DNA of 38,864 nt from Bacteroidales bacterium (GCA_016936215.1 JAFGPL010000198.1:1-38864), one strand, 5' to 3'; numbered from the stretch's first letter, positions 17,854 to 26,476 are shown. The notes: generated by a model from the letters alone, not told the origin. Translations and numbers: made by a program.

Positions 17854-18264
17854 ATGGAATATTTAGCTGTAAATAAAGCCCATTTCGTTATTGACCTGAT
17901 CATGCACCCCTGGAAACACCTGCACCGCTCATCATCAAAAAAAGTGTGCCCTGTTACCGGACTGGACATTTCGATGCAGCCGGGTAACAGCAAATTCTTG
18001 AGTTATTCGGGTGTGAAATGGTATTATAATCATCGTTTTGAGATATATAAGAATGTGTTAGAACCAAAGTTGAATACCTCGCTGAAGGATATGCCGCCTG
18101 ACATAAAGTTCAGGGAGATAGCCCATGCGGTGAGAAACACCGACAGCAACCAGCGTAACAATGCAAGGAGAAAGATTACCCGGATTCTTGAAGACAAAAA
18201 CACACTTTTTGACAATTACAGGCTTATTGATCAATCGTTGTTAAAAAAAGCCGGTTTGAAATAA
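17854..18264 (+). CDS. Small conserved-looking protein of unknown function with a CPVTGLDI motif
   Basis: A 136-residue basic, soluble protein without signal or membrane segments. The chosen start is the ATG at 17854; a TTG six codons upstream is possible. It is histidine-rich near the N-terminus (AHFVIDLIMHPWKHLHRS), followed by KKVCPVTGLDI, a single Cys in a zinc-ribbon-like context, then KFLSYSGVKWYYNHR. The second half is helical and charged (FREIAHAVRNTDSNQRNNARRKITRILED). Regular codon use and the protein-like pattern support a real gene. The function is not recognised; a nucleic-acid-binding role is only a guess from its charge. Confidence 0.6.
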   Translation: MEYLAVNKAHFVIDLIMHPWKHLHRSSSKKVCPVTGLDISMQPGNSKFLSYSGVKWYYNHRFEIYKNVLEPKLNTSLKDMPPDIKFREIAHAVRNTDSNQRNNARRKITRILEDKNTLFDNYRLIDQSLLKKAGLK

Positions 18265-18285
18265 TGATTTTTGGGTTTCAGAAGA

Positions 18286-19833
18286 TCATTTGTGCAACTC
18301 GTTCCAAAATTTCAGAAATACGCCATTGGTCCAGCCGAAACCATCCTGCAGATGGTACTCGCCACCTCCGCCGGGTTTACCGGTGTTTACCACATCATAT
18401 TTTTCCATCATTTTACCGGTGTTGAAATAAACTTTTGCATTTAATGAAAGCCATCTCTTGGCGATACTGTCGGCCAGATCATCATAACCATAGTTTTTAA
18501 GACCTTTGTAGGTAATCCATTGCAAAGGTGCCCACCCGTTGGGGAAATCCCATTGCTGACCGCTATTAACCAGTGTGGTAACCACTCCGCCATCTTTTAA
18601 GAATTTTTCCCTGATAACATTTGCGGACTTTTCGGCCTGATTATTGTCTGCGAGTGAAAAAAACAACGGGAAGGCTGCAGCAAGTGTATATGAGGATGAT
18701 TGTTTTTTGTCCTTAATATTATAGTCGAAGTAAAACCCATTCTTTTCATTCCAGAAATATTTATTTATCAACTGTCCGCGTTTTTTGGCTTTTTCATTAT
18801 AAAAGGTTGATTTATTTTTGTTACCTGCAAGGTTGTAACATCTCGATAATGTGATTTCAAGATGGTAAAGCAGGCAGTTCAAATCAACCGGGATAATTTC
18901 GGTGGTATGGATGTTTTTCATGGTAGTGTCGTCATTCAGCCAGCGGCTGCTGAAGTCCCATCCCGATTCGGCTGCAGCCCTGATATCTTTATAAATTGAA
19001 GTATCCCTGCCGGAATGCCGGTACAGCTCCACATCCTGTATATATGATTCCGGCCGGGGGGTTGATAATTCATCCCAATACCTGTTGAGCAGTTCATTAT
19101 TTTCAAGTTTCACCACTCTTGCCTTTGCATCAAAATCCTGTTTCAGCATTTTCTGGTCATTCATCCAGAAGCTATACTCTTTTTCAAGGCAGTTCATGAA
19201 ATTAAGATATATGGAATCATCTGTGTATTCTGCAAGCAGTTCAACCATTAAAGAAAAGAATGGGGGTTGTGATCGGCTAAGATAATAAGTGCGGTTACCG
19301 TTTGGGATATGGCCGAATTTATTTACCAGGTAGCAGAAATTATTTATCATATTGTGAATCAGTTCATAATTGCCCGATTCTGCCAGCCCGAGCATGGTAA
19401 AATAGCTGTCCCAGTAATATATCTCCCTGAAGCGGCCACCCGGCACCACATAAGAACGGGGCAGGGGTATGAGGGATGAATATCCGGCCGGACCATCAGG
19501 CGGCCTTGTGAGATAAGACCAGAGGAAATGAATATGGTTCAGCAGTGAAGCTGTGTCATTGGCGGTGGTATCAAAATTTTGTGCAATAAAATCTTTTATG
19601 CTGAACGAAGAACAATATTTAACCCGGTGATATGCTTTCAGAATGGTATCGGGATGAAATTTTGGTATACAATCAGGGAATTTTTTTTGATCGGTGAAGA
19701 CTTTACCCGATTGAACTTCAATAAAAAGAGAGTCGAACGCATCTGCCGGGTTAATTTGTGCATGTATCATAGTCTGATGCAGGCAAAGCATCAGTACAAA
19801 AATGGCAAGAATGTTTATAAACCTGTAAAACAT
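18286..19833 (-). CDS. treA: Periplasmic trehalase, GH37
   Basis: A 515-residue glycoside hydrolase that splits alpha,alpha-trehalose into two glucose units. A signal peptide is present (FINILAIFVLMLCLHQTMIHA before QINPA). Both family signatures are intact: PGGRFREIYYWDSY near residue 131, and QQWDFPNGWAP near 423. The C-terminal GGGGEYHLQDGFGWTNGV segment is also typical. Length matches bacterial periplasmic trehalases. It lies 59 bp downstream of the pectate lyase on the same strand, so the two are probably co-transcribed. That pairing is unusual because trehalose is not a plant cell-wall sugar. Confidence 0.93.
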   Translation of the reverse strand: MFYRFINILAIFVLMLCLHQTMIHAQINPADAFDSLFIEVQSGKVFTDQKKFPDCIPKFHPDTILKAYHRVKYCSSFSIKDFIAQNFDTTANDTASLLNHIHFLWSYLTRPPDGPAGYSSLIPLPRSYVVPGGRFREIYYWDSYFTMLGLAESGNYELIHNMINNFCYLVNKFGHIPNGNRTYYLSRSQPPFFSLMVELLAEYTDDSIYLNFMNCLEKEYSFWMNDQKMLKQDFDAKARVVKLENNELLNRYWDELSTPRPESYIQDVELYRHSGRDTSIYKDIRAAAESGWDFSSRWLNDDTTMKNIHTTEIIPVDLNCLLYHLEITLSRCYNLAGNKNKSTFYNEKAKKRGQLINKYFWNEKNGFYFDYNIKDKKQSSSYTLAAAFPLFFSLADNNQAEKSANVIREKFLKDGGVVTTLVNSGQQWDFPNGWAPLQWITYKGLKNYGYDDLADSIAKRWLSLNAKVYFNTGKMMEKYDVVNTGKPGGGGEYHLQDGFGWTNGVFLKFWNELHK

Positions 19834-19892
19834 GCCGGCAGTAAGCGTTTGTGTTTGGTCTTTACAAATTTAGTGATTACTGCCCAAAGCCC

Positions 19893-21854
19893 CTACCTGA
19901 AAGTAACTTTTCTTATTATATTATACTTGTCAAACCTGATGATACATAAGTATATGCCCGGCTGAAGGGCCCCTTTTTCAAATGTAATGGCGCTGTTTCC
20001 CTGCGGGTAATTGCAGGGTGGATATTTTTTCACGGTTTTTCCACCCATATCTGTAAGGATTACTTCTGAAGTCCCGGCTTCCGGTGCTTTTATGCTTATA
20101 CTGAAAACACTTTCAGCAGGGTTAGGGTAGGGGGAAGAGATTTCAATACCACCGGTAATAGAAATTTCCCTTATACCAACCGGAGCGCTTGTTGTATCCG
20201 GGTCTGCCGCGGTTACCGTATCGAGTACACCGGCCCCGGCAAACATTTGTACAAGCAAAGCCACTTTATGCACCGAATCGAGTGTGTACTGATAAGGCAG
20301 GTTATTCCAGAATTCACAGTCTGTCTGGGTTATAGAGTTATCGGCCTCGCTGCAGGTGCCGGTATAAATGTTGCCCGACATACAGACAAAGCCTTCATCG
20401 CCGCTGAATTTATTGGTTGTAACAGGAATTTTAACACTTTCGAAGTGGTTGTTTTCAACCAGGGAATGAGCACCTTGCCTTACGGCCAACCCGTAATCGG
20501 TAATGTTTTCAAGATAGTTGTTGAACATGTGGAGAGCGCCAAACCTAAGGCTTGGGTTTCGCCCGTCGGTATTGCTGAAATAGTTGTGGTGGTATGTTAT
20601 TTTGAATTGCCTGTCGGTTTCTGCCTGACCGCTGTTGTCGGTGTGGCCGATAAGCGAGGTCTTCATATGATGGTGAATGTAATTCCACGACACGGTGACA
20701 TAGCGCGAACCGTTTTTTATATCAAGCAGGCCGTCATAAGTATCCACACCAATTCCTTCGCCTATTTTGCTGTACAATTCGCAATGGTCAATCCATACAT
20801 GATGACATTCGTCTATGGTTATGGCATCCTCGGGGTAGAATACTTCATGGATGGTAAGGTTGCGCACGATCACATTGTTATAATCCCAGATTTTCAGCCC
20901 GACATTATGTAATTCAGCGTCTTTTCCCACACCGATAATTGAAATGTTGGCCCCGTGTTTTATCGAAACAGTAAGTTTTTCGGGGCTTTCAATTTTTCCT
21001 TTGATATATAAAATTCCCGGGTCAAAATTGTCTTCCCTGGTGTTAGCATAAGCTACAAGTTCCACGAGTGTTGAAACCGTATCGGCCAGCCCTCCCTGGC
21101 CTCCTGTTGTTGTAGGCAGACCGTCGCCTTCCACGTTGGCATAACCGGTCATTTTAAAATTGGGGGTATCAATTTTTACTTCTTTTTCTGTAAATGAAGC
21201 TGTTAAGGTGATATTTTTTTCCAGATTGAATTGCAATACCGGTGAAGCTGAAACTGTATCTCCTGTCCATCCGGTAAATTCAGCCATTACCGAAGGAGAG
21301 GCAGTAAACACAACTTCCTGGCCTGCAAAAAGTGAATCACCTGCCGGTTGTTGCCGGATAGTGCCCGGGCCGGCAGCCGTGGTCGAGATGAAATATGAAG
21401 TCGCTTTTTCCCCGGTAACTTCGAGATTATCAATATTCGGCCCGCCTTCAGAACCGGTGGAAGTGAACCTGATAAGATTCACGCCTTTTTGAAGGTTTAC
21501 ATCAAATGATTTTGTCAGCCAGGTGGTCCATTCACCTGTTACTTCAAAGCTTATGGAAGCCTCCACTACTGTCCCGTTTACGGTAATTTCCATTGGCCGG
21601 GAAAGCGTGCCCCCGTTGGCAAATCTAACCGTAAGTGACTGGATGCCATCCGCGGCCATACCAACAGTAAATTCGAGATAGCCTCCCGTTTCATTATCGA
21701 AATTGATATAGGCGGCGCCTTCATAACCAGCATTTTTGGTTTCAATAACGGCTTTGTAATAAACCTGGTCTTCGGCTTCATATTTGGTATTTCCAAAAGC
21801 TAAAAGGCAATTGAAAAAAAATATAATACTGATGAATGATATGATGTACTTCAT
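19893..21854 (-). CDS. Secreted multidomain pectate lyase (PL1) with type IX secretion signal
   Basis: A 653-residue extracellular enzyme. A signal peptide (ISFISIIFFFNCLLAFG) is followed by a CBM6/35-like beta-sandwich (about 25-148, YEAEDQVYYKAV...), an InlB_B-type repeat (about 153-223, TAAGPGTIRQQPAGDSLFAG ... FTGWTGD), and the right-handed beta-helix of PL1 (about 230-555). Catalytic-core motifs are visible: HHVWIDHCELYSK, YVTVSWNYIHHH, and DGRNPSLRFG, which holds the RxPxxR arginine. The C-terminus (about 575-653: SSPYPNPAESVFSISI ... GIYLCIIRFD...RKVTF) is a type A T9SS sorting domain, so the enzyme should be exported through the type IX system and anchored or released. It cleaves polygalacturonate by beta-elimination, by family analogy. 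Confidence 0.93.
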   Translation of the reverse strand: MKYIISFISIIFFFNCLLAFGNTKYEAEDQVYYKAVIETKNAGYEGAAYINFDNETGGYLEFTVGMAADGIQSLTVRFANGGTLSRPMEITVNGTVVEASISFEVTGEWTTWLTKSFDVNLQKGVNLIRFTSTGSEGGPNIDNLEVTGEKATSYFISTTAAGPGTIRQQPAGDSLFAGQEVVFTASPSVMAEFTGWTGDTVSASPVLQFNLEKNITLTASFTEKEVKIDTPNFKMTGYANVEGDGLPTTTGGQGGLADTVSTLVELVAYANTREDNFDPGILYIKGKIESPEKLTVSIKHGANISIIGVGKDAELHNVGLKIWDYNNVIVRNLTIHEVFYPEDAITIDECHHVWIDHCELYSKIGEGIGVDTYDGLLDIKNGSRYVTVSWNYIHHHMKTSLIGHTDNSGQAETDRQFKITYHHNYFSNTDGRNPSLRFGALHMFNNYLENITDYGLAVRQGAHSLVENNHFESVKIPVTTNKFSGDEGFVCMSGNIYTGTCSEADNSITQTDCEFWNNLPYQYTLDSVHKVALLVQMFAGAGVLDTVTAADPDTTSAPVGIREISITGGIEISSPYPNPAESVFSISIKAPEAGTSEVILTDMGGKTVKKYPPCNYPQGNSAITFEKGALQPGIYLCIIRFDKYNIIRKVTFR

Positions 21855-22012
21855 GATATTTCATTTTTAAATAATATAAAGAATAGGGTAAAAGTACCGG
21901 TTATTGATAAAACAATAGGGAACAAATTGTTTTTTTTGTTCAATAAATTGTTACACGTGATGAATGGAGTATTTGTAATTGACGCGGTAAGTTTTTTATT
22001 GATAAGACAAAT

Positions 22013-22438
22013 TCATTGTTTTTCAATAATGGTCGTAATACGGTTTTCGATCCCAAGTATCCTGTTTTGTCGTTCGGGTGAATATATTTTCTGTTCCCGG
22101 TCAAGATATTTAAAGATCGTTAAGGATTTCCGGAATTTTTGTAAGCCATCAGCATAGTTTTCCTGGAAAAAATTCATTTCTGCTTCTGCAAACAGCAATT
22201 CTGCAACAATTTCGATTTGTTGCGGGTTAAAATCATATTCATGCTGAAGCATATCAGGTAATTTTTCCCTGCTGATTTTTAGAATTTCCTCAGGCTTCTG
22301 ATGCAAAAGTTCGGTATATGCATGCTCAATGGCCGCAGATGCTTCATCAAAATCTTTTTTCCTTATCATGCCAAGAATGCCCCTGAGCATCTCGCCAAAC
22401 ATTTCGACCATGCGCAGGATATAGTCTTTTCTGTACAT
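22013..22438 (-). CDS. Small helical protein of unknown function (intact member of a duplicated family)
   Basis: A 141-residue soluble, mostly helical protein beginning MYRKDYILRMVEMFGEMLR and ending in tetratricopeptide-like helices (VAELLFAEAEMNFFQENYADGLQKFRKSL). Its N-terminus resembles a Bacteroidota/Firmicutes family of small proteins of unknown function (DUF6483-like, from memory, not checked). The N-terminal 45 residues recur in a truncated paralogue at 27914-28051, matching at about 37 of 45 positions, and the sequence upstream of both starts (TAAAAATATTGTT) is also shared. It is 158 bp upstream of the pectate lyase on the same strand. Confidence 0.7.
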   Translation of the reverse strand: MYRKDYILRMVEMFGEMLRGILGMIRKKDFDEASAAIEHAYTELLHQKPEEILKISREKLPDMLQHEYDFNPQQIEIVAELLFAEAEMNFFQENYADGLQKFRKSLTIFKYLDREQKIYSPERQNRILGIENRITTIIEKQ

Positions 22439-22503
22439 AAAAATATTGTTTGTTACAATATTACACTATATTGACCTAAAAACCATAGCCACAAAGCATG
22501 CAA

Positions 22504-22608
22504 AACGGCGTTGCAACCTGACAGAACGGCACTGTAAGCAAACAATACCGTAATGTAAACAAATAAAACTGCAATGTAAATGAACAAAACCGCCATGTTT
22601 ATAAATAA
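22504..22608. repeat. Five degenerate 21-bp tandem repeats
   Basis: Units begin at 22504, 22525, 22546, 22567 and 22588, with a loose plus-strand pattern AACNGCNATGTAANNNAACAA. Divergence between units is considerable but the 21-bp register is exact. In one minus-strand frame the array reads as seven-residue hydrophobic units (FINMAVL, FIYIAVL, FVYITVL, FAYSAVL), part of an open frame at 22453-22674. Whether that frame is translated is doubtful. It lies upstream of the small helical gene. Confidence 0.6.
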
Positions 22609-22674
22609 AACATTACCTGCATGCGACCGAAAAATGATGCATGCAAATAAATCATTAGGCAGGTGGTATTGCAC

Positions 22675-22933
22675 ATGACTGTATCAAAAACCGGAGGTCG
22701 GGATCTACAAAGGGAGAATCACGGAACCCCGATACGTTTTACCATCGGGAAAGGGTATGGGAGAACCGATTATCGCCCCTTAAAGAGAAACCGGGAAAGC
22801 TTCCCGGTTGAACCAAGACAAGGCTGCAGGGGTCAATTGTAATGGCCTTCCAACAGATATCCGAAGGAATATTACAGGACAAGAGGTATTTATGAGAAGG
22901 GTTAACCAGGGTCATCAGTGAGAGCAGCTAAAG
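22675..22933. other. Structured, GC-richer non-coding stretch, possible mobile-element or intron remnant
   Basis: This stretch is distinctly richer in G and C than its surroundings. It contains two clear stem-loops: CCCGAT/ATCGGG at about 22728-22749 and a near-perfect 21-nt palindrome centred at 22798-22803 (AACCGGGAA/TTCCCGGTT). A 55-codon plus-strand frame (22675-22842) is open but has no recognisable domain. The density of short G/C stems and purine-rich joints recalls ribozyme or intron 5' regions; no domain V of a group II intron and no reverse transcriptase were found, so the identity is open. It ends against a fragment of the MITE-like family. Confidence 0.35.
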
Positions 22934-22959
22934 CCACACGACTTTATGAACAAACAATA
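22934..22959. repeat. Right-end remnant of the MITE-like family
   Basis: This 26-bp segment matches the right end of the element copy at 27510-27664 at 24 of 26 positions (GCCACACGACTTTATG followed by ACAAACA). The internal part and left end are absent. An AATTAGTGTC at 23002-23011 matches the left terminus but could be chance. Confidence 0.5.
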
Positions 22960-23121
22960 AATAGTTCCGCTGGTAGGTGGATTAATCCGCCATATTATCT
23001 CAATTAGTGTCAAGTGGCCCTTAAACTGAATTTCAATTTTTATTTATGCTAAAGATAATTGGAAAAATACATTGATATATTCGCCGTTATATCAAAAAAT
23101 CAGTAAAGAAGGGATTCAACT

Positions 23122-23510
23122 ATGACTAATGCGAGACTGGACGATTATATTCGTTATAGATTATATAGGTCAGAAGAAACATTTGAAGAGGCTATAATCC
23201 TTGCTGAAAAAGAAAAATGGAATGCCGTTGTTAACAGACTTTATTATTCCTGCTTCTATGCTGTAATTGCTTTACTTTTAAAGAATTTTATAGAAGCTCA
23301 AAGACATGATGGTGCCAGGACTTTATTTGGATTAATTTCATTAAGTCAGGGAAAATAGATAAAAAATACAGAAAATTATTCACAAAACTTTTCGATTTGA
23401 GACAAAAGGGAGATTATGGTAATTTATTTGATCATGATGAAGAGTCTGTTAAGCCACTTATCGCTCAAACAAAAGAATTTATTGAAGAAATCAAGAAGTA
23501 TATTTTGTAA
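23122..23510 (+). pseudogene. HEPN-domain protein, frameshifted
   Basis: The first 68 or so codons encode a HEPN-type helical domain (RLDDYIRYRLYRSEETFEEA, then WNAVVNRLYYSCFYAVIALLL and RHDGARTLFG). At about 23330 the frame breaks and stops at 23358. Reading one base back restores the family C-terminus (NFIKSGKIDKKYRKLFTKL, then FDLRQKGDYGNLFD) to a stop at 23508-23510, so one base has been lost. HEPN proteins often pair with MNT nucleotidyltransferases as toxin-antitoxin modules, but no partner gene fits upstream or downstream. The RxxxxH ribonuclease motif is not evident (Tyr occupies the His place). It is either a decayed gene or an assembly error. Confidence 0.75.
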
Positions 23511-23540
23511 TTTTACCTTTCACTAACAATTATGTATAAA

Positions 23541-23650
23541 ATATTGAGATTACTGGGGTTACGTGAACTTTTCTACCCTGCATGAAATTTGTAACGGCAG
23601 ACATTGAAGCCGCCCGCAAACCCCAACGTAATTCATACATGTGCATGCTG
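23541..23650. repeat. Imperfect inverted repeat upstream of the GNAT gene
   Basis: GGGGTT and AACCCC arms and interleaved GCATGAAATT/AATTCAT and CGTAA/TTACG phrases form an imperfect fold-back with a G/C-richer centre (CGGCAGAC...GCCGCCCGC). It lies directly before the GNAT gene and may be one boundary of a single-gene module. Confidence 0.35.
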
Positions 23651-23711
23651 TGGGGCATTCAAAATACGACAGAAAATAAAACCTGACAAATCAGGAAGTA
23701 ACAGAGATATA

Positions 23712-24161
23712 ATGAAAATAAAAAAAATAGCCGAGAATAAGAAACAGTTCCTTGACTTATTGTTGCTGGCAGACGAGCAGGAAAATATGATTGACAAGTA
23801 TTTGCCGGGTGGGGACTTGTTTGCTTTATATGACGATGATCTGAAAAGTGTTTGCGTTGTAGTGCCGGTAAATAGCGAAACCTGCGAGTTGAAAAACATA
23901 GCAACATACAAGAAATATCAAGGCAAAGGATACGGCAGGGCATTGATAAATTTCATTTTTGATTTCTATAAAGACAAATATAAAACAATGCTCGTCGGGA
24001 CAGGTGAAACACCGACAATCTTATCGTTTTATAAAAGTTGTGGGTTTGAAATGTCATATCGGGTAAAGAATTTTTTTACAGACAATTACGACCACCCCAT
24101 GTTCGATGGTGACATACAACTTGTTGATATGATTTATCTTAAAAAGGATTTACAGGAATAG
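23712..24161 (+). CDS. GNAT-family N-acetyltransferase
   Basis: A 149-residue acyl-CoA-dependent acetyltransferase. The chosen start at 23712 ([13 protein letters not shown]) matches the normal beginning of the GNAT fold; the in-frame extension to 23604 has Cys-rich, non-homologous residues. The acetyl-CoA motif is [17 protein letters not shown] near residues 70-86. The [17 protein letters not shown] segment near the N-terminus and [10 protein letters not shown] near 115 are typical of small uncharacterised GNATs. The substrate is unknown. The gene stands alone between two imperfect palindromes, next to a decayed HEPN gene. Confidence 0.85.
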   Translation: MKIKKIAENKKQFLDLLLLADEQENMIDKYLPGGDLFALYDDDLKSVCVVVPVNSETCELKNIATYKKYQGKGYGRALINFIFDFYKDKYKTMLVGTGETPTILSFYKSCGFEMSYRVKNFFTDNYDHPMFDGDIQLVDMIYLKKDLQE

Positions 24162-24211
24162 GAGGAATGTAATACAAGCCAAATAAAAACGCTGGACAAA
24201 TAAGTGCCATC

Positions 24212-24370
24212 TCTAACAACAGCGGCTCATACGCCATGCCGGTTTACTTCTTTCGTTGGTGAGAATAGTTTATTGGGTTTTCGGGCGTTTTTTCCTGCCT
24301 CGTGGGTTTGTCCCGATAAATACGGGTATAACCACTTAGCCCGGCACGTTTCATACTGCTGGGCTGTTAT
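24212..24370. repeat. Large imperfect palindrome after the GNAT gene (attC-like appearance)
   Basis: The left arm TCTAACAACAGCGGCTCATA followed by CGCCATGCCGG pairs imperfectly with the right arm CCGGCACGTTTCATACTGCT followed by GGGCTGTTATA, around about 100 bp. Core-like AAC and GTT at the ends recall integron attC sites, but the flanking bases do not fit the RYYYAAC/GTTRRRY consensus well. The centre holds TTTCGTTGGTGAGAA and GTTTGTCCCGATAAAT phrases that recur around accessory genes in Bacteroidota from memory. It makes up most of the 343-bp spacer before the GH27 gene. Confidence 0.45.
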
Positions 24371-24504
24371 AAAAATGTACCAGAGCAAGATGGAGAGAAA
24401 AAAATCGTTTTTTAATATGCTGGTAATTTTAATTTCATATATTGTAATCAATAAAATTTATAAGTACATTTAATATTCATCCTACGGTTAACAGGAAAAA
24501 GATA

Positions 24505-26355
24505 ATGAACAGGAAATTTTTATTTGCATGCTTCGGTATCGCCTCCTTTCTGGTCTGTGCTGGTCAACCAGGTGATCGGGCATTTAGACAGGGAGAATTT
24601 AAAAAATGGGCACCAACGCCACCTATGGGCTGGAATAGCTGGGATTGCTATGGATCTACAGTAGAAGAGCATGAGGTTAAGGCCAATGCCGACTATATGG
24701 CTGAGAAGCTAAAAGCGTTTGGTTGGGAGTATATTGTGGTGGATATCCGATGGTTTGTTGAAAATGACAAAGCCGGAGGTTACAACCAAACCGATCCCCG
24801 CTATGTAATTGACGAGTATGGCCGCTATATGCCGGATATAAGGCGTTTTCCTTCAGCTGCCAATGGCGTGGGTTTCAAAAAACTTGCTGATTATGTGCAT
24901 GGCAAAGGGCTGAAGTTCGGAATACATATCATGCGTGGAATCCCTAAAGTTGCTGTGGAAAGAAAATTACCTGTTAAGGGTACTAACAACATCACCGCTG
25001 ACCAGATTTATTCAACTGATTTACAATGCACGTGGTTGCGTGATAACTATACTATTATGGCCGATAAACCCGGGGCACAGGAGTATTACAATTCATTACT
25101 GGAGTTATATGCCAGTTGGGGAGTGGATTTCATTAAGGTTGATGACCTTTCACGCCCTTATCATAAAGCTGAGATAGAATTGATACGCAAAGCCATTGAC
25201 AGATGCGGGCGCCCCATAGTGCTGAGTACCTCCCCCGGGGAAACGCCTATCGAAGCTGCTGCTCATGTTAAAGAGCATGCCAACATGTGGCGTATGGTTG
25301 ATGATGTTTGGGATACCTGGGCGCACATCACCCATCTTATGGATGTAAGCAAGAAATGGTATCCGTATATTGCACCCGGTACATGGCCCGATTGCGATAT
25401 GATACCCCTGGGCCGCATATCAATCAGGGGAGAGCGGGGCGAAAACCGCATGTCATCCCTTTCAATAGACGAACAATATACACTGATGACTTTTTGGACT
25501 ATCTTCAGGTCGCCATTGATGTTTGGCGGCGATTTGCCCGGAAATGACGATTTTACGCTCAGCCTGCTGACCAATCCGGAAGTGCTTTATATTACCAACA
25601 ATAGCACCAGCAACCGCTTGCTGTCCGATGATGGCAACAGGATAATATGGTTGGCTGACGACCCTAAAACGGGCGATGTGTTTGCTGCTTTGTTCTGTTA
25701 TACCGATAAAACAGTAATTGATGAGTCGCGTGCAATATACAACAGTAAGCTTGTTACTTATGAACCAGATGAGCAAAGCACCGGAATCAAAGTGAATATA
25801 AAAGATTCGAAAAAACTATACCTTGTTGTTTCTGACGGTGGTGATGGTTTCCATTGGGATCATGCCAACTGGATTGAACCAATGCTTGTAGGCAAAAAAG
25901 ACACTTTGAAGTTGACGGATGTAAAGTGGGTGAAAGCGGCAGCAGGCTGGGGTACCCCGACTATTAATAAAAGTGTTGGAGGTAATGTTTTAATAGTTGA
26001 AAAAAGAAATTACCAGGATGGTATAGGTACCCACTCAAACTCCATTATTGAATTCGATATTCCTGAAGGATACGATACTTTTACCACCCTGGCCGGACTG
26101 GATAACGAATGTATTGAGAATACAGAAGGCGCTACTGTTAAGTTTCATGTATTTACCCAATATCCTTCTACTACTATGCCCCAGGATTCATTAAACATTG
26201 CGCTTGATTTAAATGAATTGGGGCTCATTGGTAAATGCAAGGTCCGGGACCTCTGGACTAAAAAAGATTTGGGCATATATTCCGGTACTTTTTCCATTGA
26301 TGTTAGAAATCACGGTGTCCGCCTTGTGAGAATAAGCAAAATGAAACGTCCATGA
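24505..26355 (+). CDS. GH27 alpha-galactosidase-like enzyme with C-terminal NPCBM-like domain
   Basis: A 616-residue secreted or periplasmic glycosidase. Signal peptide about 1-20 (FLFACFGIASFLVCAG), with a Cys at 18 that could be a weak lipobox. The TIM barrel begins PTPPMGWNSWDCYG (~38-51), the GH27 hallmark; the nucleophile lies in DFIKVDDLS (~212) and the acid/base in MWRMVDDVWD (~263). After a beta-sandwich, residues about 470-560 (DVKWVKAAAGWGTPTIN ... DGIGTHSNSIIEFDIPEGY) resemble NPCBM galactose-binding modules. Likely substrates are alpha-galactosides or alpha-linked side chains of pectin or hemicellulose. An AGGAAAAAGATA sequence before the ATG gives a fair ribosome site. A GH43 gene follows after 121 bp. 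Confidence 0.88.
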   Translation: MNRKFLFACFGIASFLVCAGQPGDRAFRQGEFKKWAPTPPMGWNSWDCYGSTVEEHEVKANADYMAEKLKAFGWEYIVVDIRWFVENDKAGGYNQTDPRYVIDEYGRYMPDIRRFPSAANGVGFKKLADYVHGKGLKFGIHIMRGIPKVAVERKLPVKGTNNITADQIYSTDLQCTWLRDNYTIMADKPGAQEYYNSLLELYASWGVDFIKVDDLSRPYHKAEIELIRKAIDRCGRPIVLSTSPGETPIEAAAHVKEHANMWRMVDDVWDTWAHITHLMDVSKKWYPYIAPGTWPDCDMIPLGRISIRGERGENRMSSLSIDEQYTLMTFWTIFRSPLMFGGDLPGNDDFTLSLLTNPEVLYITNNSTSNRLLSDDGNRIIWLADDPKTGDVFAALFCYTDKTVIDESRAIYNSKLVTYEPDEQSTGIKVNIKDSKKLYLVVSDGGDGFHWDHANWIEPMLVGKKDTLKLTDVKWVKAAAGWGTPTINKSVGGNVLIVEKRNYQDGIGTHSNSIIEFDIPEGYDTFTTLAGLDNECIENTEGATVKFHVFTQYPSTTMPQDSLNIALDLNELGLIGKCKVRDLWTKKDLGIYSGTFSIDVRNHGVRLVRISKMKRP

Positions 26356-26476
26356 GATTTTTATTCAAAAATTCACAAACAGTGATGAATAAAAATATCA
26401 TGGTAAGTTCCATCCGGCGTATACTAATTAATTTTTATTTGGATGAAATAAATTGTATTATCTAAAACAATAGATC

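Noticed and set aside
20247-20912. Long open frame of 221 codons on the strand opposite the pectate lyase
   Set aside because: It is antisense to conserved PL1 motifs and is explained by codon bias of the real gene.
22504-22608. CRISPR array
   Set aside because: The units are contiguous and degenerate, with no spacers and no cas genes.
22453-22674. 73-codon hydrophobic frame across the 21-bp repeats as a confident gene
   Set aside because: Repeat-driven openness can keep any multiple-of-three array open; listed as a finding rather than a CDS.
23604-23711. N-terminal extension of the GNAT gene with a CxxCC-like cluster
   Set aside because: It overlaps the imperfect palindrome and is not part of the GNAT fold; the ATG at 23712 gives a normal family start.
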